Assembly (NCBI RefSeq): GCF_001610835.1
Contig: NZ_CP011270.1
Location: 2,684,001 to 2,748,000, forward strand
DNA length: 64,000 nucleotides
DNA from: Planctomyces sp. SH-PL14
GTDB taxonomy: Bacteria; Planctomycetota; Planctomycetia; Planctomycetales; Planctomycetaceae
Direction: 5' to 3'
Below are positions 48,552-58,310 of the stretch, piece by piece; position 1 is the stretch's first letter; each line of letters starts with the position of its first letter. The notes under the pieces are model-generated. The model saw only the letters and a list, made by a program, of their open reading frames with translations, did no database searches and was not told the DNA's origin. Both the position numbers and the translations under genes were made by a program.

Positions 48552-51130
48552 GGCAGCTCCATCCGGTACCACGGCTCGATCGTCCACCGGTCCAGGCTGT
48601 CGTAGACCTGCATCGGCACGGCCGGGAGGTCCCGGACCGTCTTGCGGACGACCTGGAACGAATCGGTCTCCCACAGCGGAATCACGGCGCAGTCGGCCAG
48701 GACCTTCCGCAGGACCGCGCGGGCGAACTCGCTCGCCCGGGCGGAGTCGGTGATCCGGTCCAGTTCGATCAGGTCGTGCCGCAGCCAGGAGGGGAGGTGA
48801 TCCAGGTCGGCGATCCGGGCCACGGGGCTGGCGGTGACGAGGGGCCACAGATCGATCGTCGGCTCGGTGAGGACCGCCGCCCGGTACAGGATGTCCCAGT
48901 CCGCCGGGGGAGGAGGGCCGTCCGCCGAGATGATCTCGACCTGAATCCCGACCCGTTTCCAGGCCCGCACGAGCGCCTCGCAGGCGGCCCGCTCGACCGG
49001 CTCCCCGGGAGCGACGAGCCTCAGGACCGGGAGCTCCGTCCCGTTCCCGAGCTGATGCGCGGCGGCGAGCGACATTGCGATGGCGGTCGGGACGTCGTAT
49101 TCGAGCGGCGGGAAGTCGCCCCGCGCGATGCTGAGCGGTTCCGGGAACGGCGTCCGGGAGACCCGGCCGTGCTGCCGCTGCAGACCGCGGAGCAGGACGT
49201 CGCTGAGGATCGCCTCGCGGGGAACGGAGCTCGCCAGCGCCCGCCGGAGCTCGCGGTTCCGGAGCGGGACGCTCCGCGGGTTGAACTGCAGGAAGTGCGT
49301 CAGCGGCAGGGCCATCGGCCGGACGTGGAACTCGCGCGTCGTCTCCGGGATCGCCTGCAGCTCCCGGACGAACCAGGCGGGCAGGTCCGGGACGAGCGAC
49401 ACTTCCCCCTGGACAAGCGCCCGGTACGCCCGGTCCGGACTGTCATAGACGTGCTCCACCACCTCCGCCGTCCGGTACCGCGGCTGCCCCCCCGGCTCCG
49501 GACGGGCGCGGCGATACGACACGGCGACGTCGGTCTCTTCGCGGACCGTGAAGCCCCCCGCCCCGTCATCTCGGTGCGCCGGCTGCTGCGGCGGCGGCTC
49601 CGCGGAGCCCCCCTCTCCTGCCGCCGGCGGCTCGGGCTCCCCGACGGCGATCCGGGCCAGGATCGGCTCGATCCGTGCGGGAACACGGCGGAACTCGATC
49701 GTCAGCGAGTACGGAGTCTGCACACGGACGGAGTCGACGTACGTCGCGAGACGTTCATCGAATGCCGGCGACGCGGAGTCGAGCCTGGCCAGGAGGGCCT
49801 CCCCGCAGGACTCGGCGGAGAGCGGGCCCTGCATCTCCCAGGGCTGGGCGTGCGTCCGAAGCGTCAGGAGCATCCGCCGCCCCAGGTCCTCCGGCTCCCA
49901 GTCGTTGAAGTACCGGGTCCGGTACGAGACCAGTCCCCCCTGAACCCGTTCGGGATGAAACAGCGGAGCGGGCCGGAGCGACTGCTCGCGCAGGTCGGCC
50001 CGCGACGGCGTGAGCCGCGGGCCCCGTCCGCGGGGATCGACCGTCCGGACGGTCCCGACATGCAGCCGGGGATAGCGCAGCAGGTGAGCCCGATGCCGGG
50101 CCTTCATTTCAGGGAGCTCCGGCCAGACCGCCGCCGCCACCTCGGCCCGGAGCGCCGCGGTCCGGACGTCCCCCCGCGCGGCCGCCTCGTCCGCTTCGGC
50201 CAGGATCCGCCGCGCTTCGCCCGCCAGCCGGTCGGCGATCGCGCTCGCCGCCGCGCTCTCGGGCCGCATCGCCCGGATCCGGCGATAGACGTGCTGGACG
50301 TTCGCGATGTTTCCGTCTCCCCACGCCCGCTCGCCCCAGGCCGCTCCCGCGCCCTCGATCACTTCCGACAGGCCGGGCAACTGCGAGTCCCGGCGGAACA
50401 GCTCCTCCGCCAGCACGAGCGCCGGCTCGAACTGCATCGTCTGCAGCCGCAGCCGGGCGTCGGCGAGAACGAGCTTGTTGTGGCGGTCGGCGACGCCGAT
50501 CCAGGTGCCATATCGCCGCTCCATCAGGATCTGGAGCTCCATCGCGACGTCGATCTCGTTCGCCTCGACGAGCTGGTCGATCCGCCGCAGGACGAGGTCT
50601 TCGTGATGGAGGACCTGCTTCACCATCTTGATCGGGATGCGGTACTCGGGGAGTTCCGATTCCCCCGGCAGGATCACGGCGAGAAACTTCTGTTCGTCGA
50701 TGCGGGCCTGGAGGTTCTCCATCTCCTCCGGCGGAGTCGTCGGCTTCAGCCGCAGGAGGTCGTTGTAGGCCCGGTCGATCTTCGCCAGCGTGTCGGGCCG
50801 CGGAACGACCGGCTCGACGACGAGGACGTAGTCGCCGGTCAGGACGATCCAGTCGTGCGGAGGCTCGGTCAGAAACTGCTCCGCCGTCGGGAGGGGGAGG
50901 TTCGCCAGTTGCGGGAGCGACTCGATCGACTCCGCGGGGGCCGGCTGAGCGGGCGACGCAGCCGGGGCCGCCGCGGGGTCCGCCGCAGGCGCTTGCGCGG
51001 GGGCCGGCTGAGCCAGGCTCGTTCGTCCCGCGCCGATGACGAGGAGCGCGACGAGAACCCGCGCTCCGCACCAGAACGCCTCGCGCCCCCGATCGATCCC
51101 GCGACAGGTCCGCCGGACTGCCGACATCAT
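48548..51130 (-). CDS. Family-5 solute-binding-like secreted protein
   Basis: 860 residues from ATG 51130, overlapping the upstream stop by ATGA. A signal peptide and Ala/Pro-rich linker (to about 70) are followed by a helical region (about 90-370) and then a domain like peptide/nickel-binding proteins of ABC importers (SBP_bac_5): TPYSLTIEFRRV, HFLQFNPRSVPLRNRELRRA, VPREAILSDVLL, and the closing VLRKVLADCAVIPLWETDSF. No ABC permease or ATPase is adjacent, so it may serve the Exb-type machine rather than a classical importer. Confidence 0.75.
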   Translation of the reverse strand: MMSAVRRTCRGIDRGREAFWCGARVLVALLVIGAGRTSLAQPAPAQAPAADPAAAPAASPAQPAPAESIESLPQLANLPLPTAEQFLTEPPHDWIVLTGDYVLVVEPVVPRPDTLAKIDRAYNDLLRLKPTTPPEEMENLQARIDEQKFLAVILPGESELPEYRIPIKMVKQVLHHEDLVLRRIDQLVEANEIDVAMELQILMERRYGTWIGVADRHNKLVLADARLRLQTMQFEPALVLAEELFRRDSQLPGLSEVIEGAGAAWGERAWGDGNIANVQHVYRRIRAMRPESAAASAIADRLAGEARRILAEADEAAARGDVRTAALRAEVAAAVWPELPEMKARHRAHLLRYPRLHVGTVRTVDPRGRGPRLTPSRADLREQSLRPAPLFHPERVQGGLVSYRTRYFNDWEPEDLGRRMLLTLRTHAQPWEMQGPLSAESCGEALLARLDSASPAFDERLATYVDSVRVQTPYSLTIEFRRVPARIEPILARIAVGEPEPPAAGEGGSAEPPPQQPAHRDDGAGGFTVREETDVAVSYRRARPEPGGQPRYRTAEVVEHVYDSPDRAYRALVQGEVSLVPDLPAWFVRELQAIPETTREFHVRPMALPLTHFLQFNPRSVPLRNRELRRALASSVPREAILSDVLLRGLQRQHGRVSRTPFPEPLSIARGDFPPLEYDVPTAIAMSLAAAHQLGNGTELPVLRLVAPGEPVERAACEALVRAWKRVGIQVEIISADGPPPPADWDILYRAAVLTEPTIDLWPLVTASPVARIADLDHLPSWLRHDLIELDRITDSARASEFARAVLRKVLADCAVIPLWETDSFQVVRKTVRDLPAVPMQVYDSLDRWTIEPWYRMELP

Positions 51131-54100
51131 GGCCGGGCCTCCTGCGGAACCCGCTGAAAGCTCCCGTCGAGCGTCCCGACGTAGAGCTCCTGTCCGATCC
51201 GGAACGGCCCCGTCGCCAGGAGAGAACGCCCCCGCCGCGTCGATTCGATTTTCCCCGTCTCGGCATTCGCGGCGAAGACCGTCCCGTTCCGCAGGGCCAC
51301 GTGAACCGTCGACCCCTCGACCCGGGGGGACCCGGCCAGGGACTGCCCCTCGAGGGGAATCGACCAGCGGGAGGCGAGGTTCCCCTCCGGACGAACGGCG
51401 TGCAGGGCCTTTCCGCGCTCCTCGACAAAGATCATCCCGTCGGCCGCCCAGAGGTCGTTCTCGATCGGCTGTTCGAAGGTCCGCTCCCCCCGCGGAGCGA
51501 GTTCGGAAGAAAACATCTTGAGCGTCCCGTTCGCGAAACCGACGGCGACGATTCCCCCCCCGACCCCCGGCGCGCCGCTCGGGACGCCGCCGAGATCGAC
51601 CCGCGCCGCTTCGGCCAGGTGGAGCCGCGGCGTCGTCTGCAGCCGGACCAGCAGCATCTGGCCGGTCGACAGGACCGCCACCAGCGACTGATCGTCGAGC
51701 GGCGTCACCGACTGCCACGCCGGAGGACGCTCGTCCCCCTGGGCCAGCAGGAAGTCCTGGGCGCTCTCCCCCGCGGCCGACCGGAGCAGATGGAGCCGGC
51801 CGGGCATCGGAACGACGACCCGGTTCCCGAGGGCCACCGGCCGAGCGGAGGCGGCCCGCTCCAGCGGGACCTGGCGGTCGACCTGCCCCAGCCGGTTGAT
51901 GAGCCAGGCCCGCGGATTCGGATCGCCGCTGACGGCGACGAGCTGGCCGTCCGGAAGACTCGTCGCCAGGAGCGGCGCGGTGAGGTCGTCCGGCAGGTTG
52001 AGCCGCGCGGGCGACGCCAGCGAGAACCCGGATGTCGCGAGCTGCGCGGGAGTCGCGCGGAACGTCGCTCCCGCCTCGGAGACGGCGATCAGGTCGCCCC
52101 CGTCGCCGGGGCCGGCCGACCACGCCAGAAACCGCGCCCCGACCACCGCCTGCCACTCGCTCGTCAGCTCATCGCGGTCGGTGTGGGTCAGCGTGACGGC
52201 ATCGGTCCAGGCCCGCCGCCGGGCGTTGAAGAGCGTGCTCCCCGCCGTCTGGATCGGCTGCGAGGCGAGGCCCGCGCCGGTCGTCCGCTCGTCCGCCCCC
52301 AGGGCTCCCCCGACCAACTGCAGCTTGCGGAGCGTGCTCCCCGCCATCCAGACCTGCCGGTCCGAACCGGCGGCCAGGAACACGAGGCTCTTGCGGGGGG
52401 ACTGTGTCTGGTAGACCGGCCCGACCGTCACCGGCGGCTCGCCGGCGTCATCGGAAATCGCGAAGGCGCTCACCCGCTCGCCGCTCGAGGGAACAAAGAG
52501 GTCCCGCCCGCGGAGGACCGGCGTATCGAGGACGCGGCCGGCGATCGTCCGCGCCGTCCGCTCCTCGGCCGTCGTCGCGGTGTCGACCACCGAGAAGTCG
52601 GCCGCCGGAGTCAGCACCCGCAGGACCGCCCCCTCGCCGACGTTCTCGATCGCCAGGAGATACCGCCCCATCGTCAGGAGCGGCGCTTCGACCGATCCCG
52701 CCCCGTGCCCGAGGTACGAGACCGTCTGGCATTCCAGCGACTGGCTCCCCAGCGTGTAGGCCACCTCGCGGTTCCCAACGACCAGCAGCCGCTCGCCGTC
52801 GCGCCACGCCGCGGGACCGGTCACATCCTGGGAGAAGGTCACGCGGGCCGCGATCCGCCCGGTCTCGAACTCGATCCGGTAGAGACGCCGCCCCTCGGTC
52901 GGAACATAGAGCGCGTTCCCGGCGAGAAGCGGATGCCCGCGGACCGGCTCCTCGAGCGTCTGCCGCCAGAGGAGCTTTCCCGAGTTCTGCTGGATCCGCT
53001 GCAGCTCCCGCCGCTGCGGGTCGAAGAGGACGAGGCTCTGCGTCGCCGGATCGGCGATCGGAAAGAACGGATGTCCCAGTCCGACCGGCCGCCGCCAGAC
53101 GGGAGCCCCGGTCACGGTGTCGATCCCGTAGAGACAGTCCTTGGACTGAACGAACGCCGCCTCGCCGACCGAGACCTGATCGGACCGGGACCGGGCGGAA
53201 AAGACCCCCGTCGCCGGATCGGGCAGCTCGGACCGGGCGTCGTCCTTCGTCGCGTCGACATCGAGCGCTTCCGCCCGGGCGGTCTTCTTCTCCGCCTCCA
53301 GCGTCGACGCCATGAGCCCGGTCACCTTCCGATCCTCGGAGAATTCCGGATAGCGGGCGAGAAGATTCCGCCGCAGGACGAGCGCCTGCATCGGAGTCTG
53401 CTTCGCCAGGGCGTCATTGATCTCCTGAACCGCGGCGACAAACGTCTCGTGCCGCAGGTTCTGCTGGTCCGACACACGGGCCCGGCCTTCAATCTGCTTG
53501 AGAAGCTCCGCCGGAGGGGTCTCCTTCGGCGAATAGGTCAGAAGCAGCGTCCGGGCCTCTTCCGACACCGCGAGCAGGCCCCGATTGAACGCCTTCCCCG
53601 ACTCCTCCGCCGCCCCGAGCGCCATTTTGCCGGCCCGCTGCGTGATCGCCGGATACTGGTCGGCGAAGCCGGACGTCTCCCGCTGCGCCGTGATGAACGA
53701 CTTGAGCTGTTCCACTCCCGCCGGATAGTCCGGGGTCGCGGTCTCGATCTTGGCGTCGACCCGGGCGAGCCCCGCCAGGGCCCGCGCCCCTCCGGCCGAG
53801 GGATGCTCCGGATGAAGGTCCGCAAACGAATCCAGGGCCGCGATGGCGGAGTTCAGCTTGCCGTCCCGATAGAGCGTCTCCGCCGCCTGGAACTCCGCAT
53901 CGGAGGACTGCCGCCCGGCCATCAGGTAGAAGACCCCCCCCACGATCGCGAGGACGAAGATCCCCGCCCCCAGCCCGATCACGAGCGGCGACCGCAGCGG
54001 ATCCTGCTCGCTGGGCCGGCTGCCGCGGGACTGCAGCGCCTTCTTGAGCCGGTCGGACACCTCGGCCGCGGGCGGGGCCGCCCCGCGTGAAGCCTCCCGG

Positions 54101-54963
54101 CGGGGACTCACCGCCGCGCGGCGCTCCGGGATCCGCACCTCATCCTCTTCGTCCTCCTCCTCCGGGAGAGCGACCGGACTCGGCGTGGCAGCCGCCTTCT
54201 CCCGCCGGCGCTCCTGCCAAGACGGCCGTTCCTCCGGCTCGACCGCTGGCGGACCGCGCCGCAATGACCGCTCCTCCGGCTCCACCGGTGGCGTGCCACG
54301 CCGCAACGGCCGCTCTTCCGGAGGCTCCGCGGACGGAGCAGCCCGCCGCGACGCCGGCGGCGGGGTCAGCGGTGACAACTCCACGTCATCCGCCCGGGGC
54401 TCGACCTCCTCGTCCCGCGACGGACGCCGACCGCGCTTCGGCGGCTCGGCATCGGCCTCCGCGGCGTCTCCATCGACAAACTGATCGAACTCGGCGGCCG
54501 GGTCATCCCGGAGCCGACCCGCAATCCGTTCCGCCGCCGCGCGGTCGGGATCCTCCTCGACCCGCGGCCGTTTCCGACGCGGCGGCTCGACCGGACGCTC
54601 CCTGGCCGGCGGTCCCCCCTTATTCTTCGTCGAGGCCGGAGGCTCGTCCCGCTTCGCGGTCCCCGCGGGAACGACGTCCTTCTCCCGATACAGGACGTCG
54701 ATTCCTCCGAACCGCAGTACGTCTCCCGCCTTCAGCAGCGCCCGCTGGACGACGGCCCCATTGACCTCGATCCCCTGCCCCCCCGCGGCGAGCGCCTCAT
54801 AGCCGGACTTCGCCCACGCGATCCGGCAATGGAGCACGTCGACCCCCGCCTCGTTCAGGCTGATGTCGTTCGACGAATGGCTCCCGATCGACACGGGCGC
54901 CAGCTTCGAGAGCGGGTACCGGTCGATGTCGCCATTCGGATAAAGAATCTTGAGGGACGGCAT
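51127..54963 (-). CDS. FHA-domain membrane protein with PQQ-like propeller
   Basis: 1278 residues. An N-terminal FHA domain (about 1-95: VSIGSHSSNDISLNEAGVD, HCRIAW, then IEVNGAVV) should bind phosphothreonine in the cytoplasm. A charged, low-complexity region (about 95-315) leads to one transmembrane helix (about 325-345). Outside lie helical, TPR-like turns (about 350-540) and a beta-propeller of PQQ/Kelch-like blades from about 590 (VGEAAFVQSKDCLYGIDTVT, then GKLLWRQTLEEPV). The topology links a cytoplasmic phospho-signal to a periplasmic propeller. It overlaps the next gene by ATGA. Confidence 0.8.
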   Translation of the reverse strand: MPSLKILYPNGDIDRYPLSKLAPVSIGSHSSNDISLNEAGVDVLHCRIAWAKSGYEALAAGGQGIEVNGAVVQRALLKAGDVLRFGGIDVLYREKDVVPAGTAKRDEPPASTKNKGGPPARERPVEPPRRKRPRVEEDPDRAAAERIAGRLRDDPAAEFDQFVDGDAAEADAEPPKRGRRPSRDEEVEPRADDVELSPLTPPPASRRAAPSAEPPEERPLRRGTPPVEPEERSLRRGPPAVEPEERPSWQERRREKAAATPSPVALPEEEDEEDEVRIPERRAAVSPRREASRGAAPPAAEVSDRLKKALQSRGSRPSEQDPLRSPLVIGLGAGIFVLAIVGGVFYLMAGRQSSDAEFQAAETLYRDGKLNSAIAALDSFADLHPEHPSAGGARALAGLARVDAKIETATPDYPAGVEQLKSFITAQRETSGFADQYPAITQRAGKMALGAAEESGKAFNRGLLAVSEEARTLLLTYSPKETPPAELLKQIEGRARVSDQQNLRHETFVAAVQEINDALAKQTPMQALVLRRNLLARYPEFSEDRKVTGLMASTLEAEKKTARAEALDVDATKDDARSELPDPATGVFSARSRSDQVSVGEAAFVQSKDCLYGIDTVTGAPVWRRPVGLGHPFFPIADPATQSLVLFDPQRRELQRIQQNSGKLLWRQTLEEPVRGHPLLAGNALYVPTEGRRLYRIEFETGRIAARVTFSQDVTGPAAWRDGERLLVVGNREVAYTLGSQSLECQTVSYLGHGAGSVEAPLLTMGRYLLAIENVGEGAVLRVLTPAADFSVVDTATTAEERTARTIAGRVLDTPVLRGRDLFVPSSGERVSAFAISDDAGEPPVTVGPVYQTQSPRKSLVFLAAGSDRQVWMAGSTLRKLQLVGGALGADERTTGAGLASQPIQTAGSTLFNARRRAWTDAVTLTHTDRDELTSEWQAVVGARFLAWSAGPGDGGDLIAVSEAGATFRATPAQLATSGFSLASPARLNLPDDLTAPLLATSLPDGQLVAVSGDPNPRAWLINRLGQVDRQVPLERAASARPVALGNRVVVPMPGRLHLLRSAAGESAQDFLLAQGDERPPAWQSVTPLDDQSLVAVLSTGQMLLVRLQTTPRLHLAEAARVDLGGVPSGAPGVGGGIVAVGFANGTLKMFSSELAPRGERTFEQPIENDLWAADGMIFVEERGKALHAVRPEGNLASRWSIPLEGQSLAGSPRVEGSTVHVALRNGTVFAANAETGKIESTRRGRSLLATGPFRIGQELYVGTLDGSFQRVPQEARP

Positions 54964-55038
54964 GCGTAAAGGAGAAGGCTTTCGAGGGACAGGTCAGCGA
55001 GAGGGGGACGCGCTCGGAGCGAGGTGGAGGAAACGGGA

Positions 55039-55737
55039 TCAGGGATCCCCCTTCCGGGAGAGCCGCCGCACGCGCTGCATGCCGACATCCATGGCGGTGT
55101 CGGTGATCGAGACGACGGTGCCGTGCTTCGCCTCGTACTGGGCCTGGATCAGGACCTCGGTCTTCTGCTCGCCGACCAGCTTCTGGTTCAGGACTTCCCG
55201 CAATTCATGGATCCCTGCCACGGCCTTCCCGTCGACCGTGATCCGGTCCTGCCCGTCGACCTCCACGATCACCGAAGACTCCTCGAGGTCTTCGATCGTC
55301 GGTCCCGGCGCTCCCCCGCCGGCGCCTGCCTCCTCGGCCTGCTCCTGTTCCTGAGGGGGGGACGTCTCCAGGACCTTCTGAGCCGCAAAGGACGCCGTCA
55401 CCATAAAGAAGATGAGCAGCAGGAACGTGACGTCGACCATCGCGGTCATGTCGATGGCGTCGTTCTCCTGATGCCGCTTCCGCGAGGGATTCCAGTCCTC
55501 GTCCTCCTCGTCTTCGCTGTCGACGGGCCGCGTTCCGCGCCGGGTCTCCCCCGCTCCTCCGGCCGCCGCCTCCCGTTTCGCGATGAGCCCTTCGGCAGCC
55601 TCTTCTCCTTCGCCCGCATCGAGCGTCGGAACCGGCACCTCTTCCAGGCACGAAGGACAGACGGTCGTCCCGCCTGCCTTCCGCCGGCTGATGCTGAGGA
55701 GCTGCTGACAATGCTCGCAGCGGAACTGGATCGGCAT
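55039..55737 (-). CDS. ExbD/TolR-type protein with N-terminal zinc ribbon
   Basis: 232 residues. An N-terminal CXXC...CXXC module (Cys7, Cys10, Cys27, Cys30) looks like a zinc ribbon in the cytoplasm. A charged linker precedes the ExbD/TolR helix IDMTAMVDVTFLLLIFFMVT, which carries the conserved proton-relay Asp, and a periplasmic domain with VEVDGQDRITVDGK and HGTVVSITDTAMDVGMQRVR follows. It energises outer-membrane or cell-surface work together with the ExbB encoded at 56350-56991. The zinc-ribbon addition is unusual for canonical ExbD. Confidence 0.85.
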   Translation of the reverse strand: MPIQFRCEHCQQLLSISRRKAGGTTVCPSCLEEVPVPTLDAGEGEEAAEGLIAKREAAAGGAGETRRGTRPVDSEDEEDEDWNPSRKRHQENDAIDMTAMVDVTFLLLIFFMVTASFAAQKVLETSPPQEQEQAEEAGAGGGAPGPTIEDLEESSVIVEVDGQDRITVDGKAVAGIHELREVLNQKLVGEQKTEVLIQAQYEAKHGTVVSITDTAMDVGMQRVRRLSRKGDP

Positions 55738-55882
55738 CTCGGCTCACCCGCCTGTCTGCTGGAGAGGATGGGTGAGACACGCCCGCCCGAGTTCCGACGT
55801 CAGGCTGCCGAACGGATGTCCGACGCTCCTCCTGGAAAGCCATTCCCCCGGGATCTGGCCCACGTCGGAAAGGGATCGCGGT

Positions 55883-56341
55883 TCAAGGGGCATCGACCAC
55901 CCCCACGAGAAAGCGTTCGATCCCCTCCGCGCGGGAGGCTTCCCGGGCCACGTCCTCCACAAACCCGGACGCCACGTCCCGGTCCGCCTTGATGACCACC
56001 AGCCGTTTCCCCTCCGTGATCCCCTCCTGCACGTGAGCCGCCACCTTGTCCAAGGCGACCGGCCCGTTCTCCCGCTTCCCGTTCGAGAGATACAGCTCCG
56101 GCCCGGTCTCGGTCCGGAACACGGTCAGATAGACGGCGGTCGTCAGGTCCGGGGCCTGGCCGTGGCGGGCCGACGGCATCGTGATCGACGACGCCATGTC
56201 GATCGTCGCCGTCACCATGAAGAAAATCTGGAGCAGGAACGCCACATCGATGAGGGGCGTCAGGTCGAGCTCTTCTTCGAAGTGGAGTCGGTTGTGCATG
56301 GGGGAGTCGTCAGTTTTCAGTGGGGAAACGACGCGGATCAT
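55883..56341 (-). CDS. ExbD/TolR-type protein, second paralogue
   Basis: About 152 residues from ATG 56341; ATG 56299 (MHNRLHFEEELDL) is a plausible later start. A single helix LTPLIDVAFLLQIFFMVTAT contains the conserved Asp. The periplasmic part has VYLTVFRTETGPELYLSNGK and RLVVIKADRDVASGFVEDVA. It lies eight bases after the ExbB stop. The longer open frame that continues upstream is an overlap with exbB and is not used. Confidence 0.85.
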   Translation of the reverse strand: MIRVVSPLKTDDSPMHNRLHFEEELDLTPLIDVAFLLQIFFMVTATIDMASSITMPSARHGQAPDLTTAVYLTVFRTETGPELYLSNGKRENGPVALDKVAAHVQEGITEGKRLVVIKADRDVASGFVEDVAREASRAEGIERFLVGVVDAP

Positions 56342-56349
56342 CGTGCCGT

Positions 56350-56991
56350 TCACCCCTTCTCCGACTGTTCCAGGCCGTTGAGGAACTCCGTGAGCTGGCC
56401 GTGGACCTCGTCGCTGAGCCGGCCGATCCGGACCATGACCCAGCCCCCCAGCAGCGTCATCGGGATCGCGATCACCAGGCCCCACATCGTCGCCATCAGG
56501 GCGAGGCCGATGTCGCGAGCCAGGGCCCCGGGATCTCCCTTCTGCGTCGCCGAGATCTTGCTGAACGAGCCGATAATCCCGGTCACGGTCCCCAGCAGCC
56601 CGACAAGGGGGGCCGTCTTGGCCACGACCGCCATCCCGAGATGGAGATAGGTCAGCTCCGCCAGGACCTCCCGCTCGAACCGCTGCGTCAGCAGTTTGCC
56701 CAGCTTGCCGATCGACAACGCCCGGTGCGCCATCCCGACCAGGATCAGCTGCGCCGTCGCCTTGCTCCAATAGCGCGGCGAGTCACACACCTCGACCACG
56801 CCGTCATAGTCCCGCTGCTGCAGCCGGGACTGGATCTCCTCCATGAACTCGTCCCCGGCCCGGCCGTTGCGGAACTGCTTCTGGCGAATCTTGCGAACGA
56901 CCAGGATCGCCAGAAACGCCCCCAGGAGCCCGAGCATCCCCTGCGTTCCGAAGATCACCGGCTCGGCAAAGTGCAGCACCCGATCGAGCAT
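56350..56991 (-). CDS. MotA/TolQ/ExbB proton-channel protein
   Basis: 213 residues with three helices. The family signature lies in the last two: GMAVVAKTAPLVGLLGTVTG with IIGSFSKI following, and DIGLALMATMWGLVIAIPMT. It forms a proton channel with the ExbD-type proteins encoded just downstream. GAGGGGG precedes the ATG. The cytoplasmic loop (about residues 35-105) is of usual length. Confidence 0.88.
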   Translation of the reverse strand: MLDRVLHFAEPVIFGTQGMLGLLGAFLAILVVRKIRQKQFRNGRAGDEFMEEIQSRLQQRDYDGVVEVCDSPRYWSKATAQLILVGMAHRALSIGKLGKLLTQRFEREVLAELTYLHLGMAVVAKTAPLVGLLGTVTGIIGSFSKISATQKGDPGALARDIGLALMATMWGLVIAIPMTLLGGWVMVRIGRLSDEVHGQLTEFLNGLEQSEKG

Positions 56992-57076
56992 CGACCGTCC
57001 CCCTCGTTCCGCTCCTCCCGGAGGGAGGAAGTTGTTGCTGTTGATCCGTCCCCGTCCCCACCGCCCCTGCCCCGTT

Positions 57077-58036
57077 CTATCGCAGGAATGTCTGCCGGGC
57101 GACGACGAACGTGTAGTCCTTCGCGGTCCGGATCACGTTGAAATAGGTCCGCCGCACTTCCCGCAGTTTCCGGCTCGTCGCCCGGGCTTCGAGCGTTGCC
57201 AGCAGGTTCTCGGTCTTCGGCGAATAAAAGTGAAAGATCGTTCCGCGGTCCATGATCCCGGCCTTCCTCAGGAGCGCCTCGTCCGCCCCCTTCCGCTCCC
57301 CCCCCTGCCACCGGAAGTAGAGCCGCTTCTCGTCCTTCCCCGACTGGACCTTGCGGGTGACCGGCTGCGGGGAGGAGAGCTTCGAGACGTAGGTCAGGGT
57401 TCCATCGGCGGAGAGCACCCCCAGCTCGATCTCGAAGAAATCGAGCTGCCGGGCGTACTCCTCTACGGAGACGCCGTCGGAAAATTTCACGAACCATCGC
57501 AGCTCGCGGGGAACGCCCCCCGTGGTTCCGCCGCCCAGTCCCAGCGGCCGCCCCCCCGTCCCGCGGGCGCTCCCGGGGACGCCGGTCGATTCAATGTCAT
57601 TCGTTTCGACCGGCTCATCGGAAACCGCCATCCCCATCTGGGAGGCCCGGCCGGAGGCAGTCATGACGTTCGCAATCGTCGAAGCGACCGCCGGCGTGTC
57701 GTCCGCCGTCGCCGCCTCCACGAGCGAGGCGTTGAACCGCTCCGGCTCCGGAGACTCGACGCGGAGCGTCTCGTCCGGCGAGCCATCCTCATACCCGCCG
57801 TCGACGTCCACGATCTCCAGCGGCACCAGCTGTTCAGGCGGCGGAGGGGGGCGGGTCGTGAGCCACCAGCCAATCGCCATCACGGCGGCCAGCGTCACGG
57901 CGGCAATCATCGCCATCAGGAGCGAACTCACCCGGTCGTAAGCGGTCACCCGCAAAACAGGACCCGCGTTCCGCGGCAACCGTGGGGGGGCCGCGGCGGG
58001 CGAAGGGTTCGGCGACGGGTTGGTCCGGAGCGCCAT
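57077..58036 (-). CDS. Single-helix envelope protein, TonB-like anchor
   Basis: 319 residues. A Pro-rich cytoplasmic start, one transmembrane helix (about 37-60), then PPPPPEQLVPLEIVDVDGG, a Ser/Gly-rich linker with GTGGRPLGLGGGTTGG, and a C-terminal alpha/beta domain (about 180-319). The topology resembles TonB/TolA, and the gene is first in the Exb-type operon, but the C-terminal domain shows no TonB signature I recognise. It may be the force-transducing subunit. Confidence 0.65.
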   Translation of the reverse strand: MALRTNPSPNPSPAAAPPRLPRNAGPVLRVTAYDRVSSLLMAMIAAVTLAAVMAIGWWLTTRPPPPPEQLVPLEIVDVDGGYEDGSPDETLRVESPEPERFNASLVEAATADDTPAVASTIANVMTASGRASQMGMAVSDEPVETNDIESTGVPGSARGTGGRPLGLGGGTTGGVPRELRWFVKFSDGVSVEEYARQLDFFEIELGVLSADGTLTYVSKLSSPQPVTRKVQSGKDEKRLYFRWQGGERKGADEALLRKAGIMDRGTIFHFYSPKTENLLATLEARATSRKLREVRRTYFNVIRTAKDYTFVVARQTFLR

Positions 58037-58310
58037 GCCGTGGGAAGTGTGCTGGCGGACGAAAAAAGCGGCGGAGACCTCCGCCAGAAGGATTTGCGTA
58101 ACTGCATGCTATGGCGACAGTTCAGGCCGGTCAACGATCGCCAATCCGGCAAACCGGCAGAAACGACGCCCCCGGCCCGTTCGCCGCGGCTTCATATTGA
58201 CCCTGAATTTTGGCCGGCCTATCGTTTCGGGGTGGCGCCGGGAGCCAGGATGTTCCCCGCCGCTGCGGTCGTTGGATCGACTGCTTACCGTTGCGAATGG
58301 AGTCGGATAC
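58037..58310. promoter_or_regulatory. Divergent promoter region
   Basis: 274 bases between the first gene of the Exb-type operon (minus) and the aminotransferase gene (plus). Both promoters must lie here or close by. GGAG with suitable spacing precedes ATG 58311. No individual promoter boxes are claimed. Confidence 0.45.

Noticed and set aside
48365-54090. Two 930-residue plus-strand frames (48365-51157 and 51301-54090) opposite the SBP-like and FHA genes
   Set aside because: They are shadows of the real minus genes, which have signal peptides, domains and ATGA-coupled starts.
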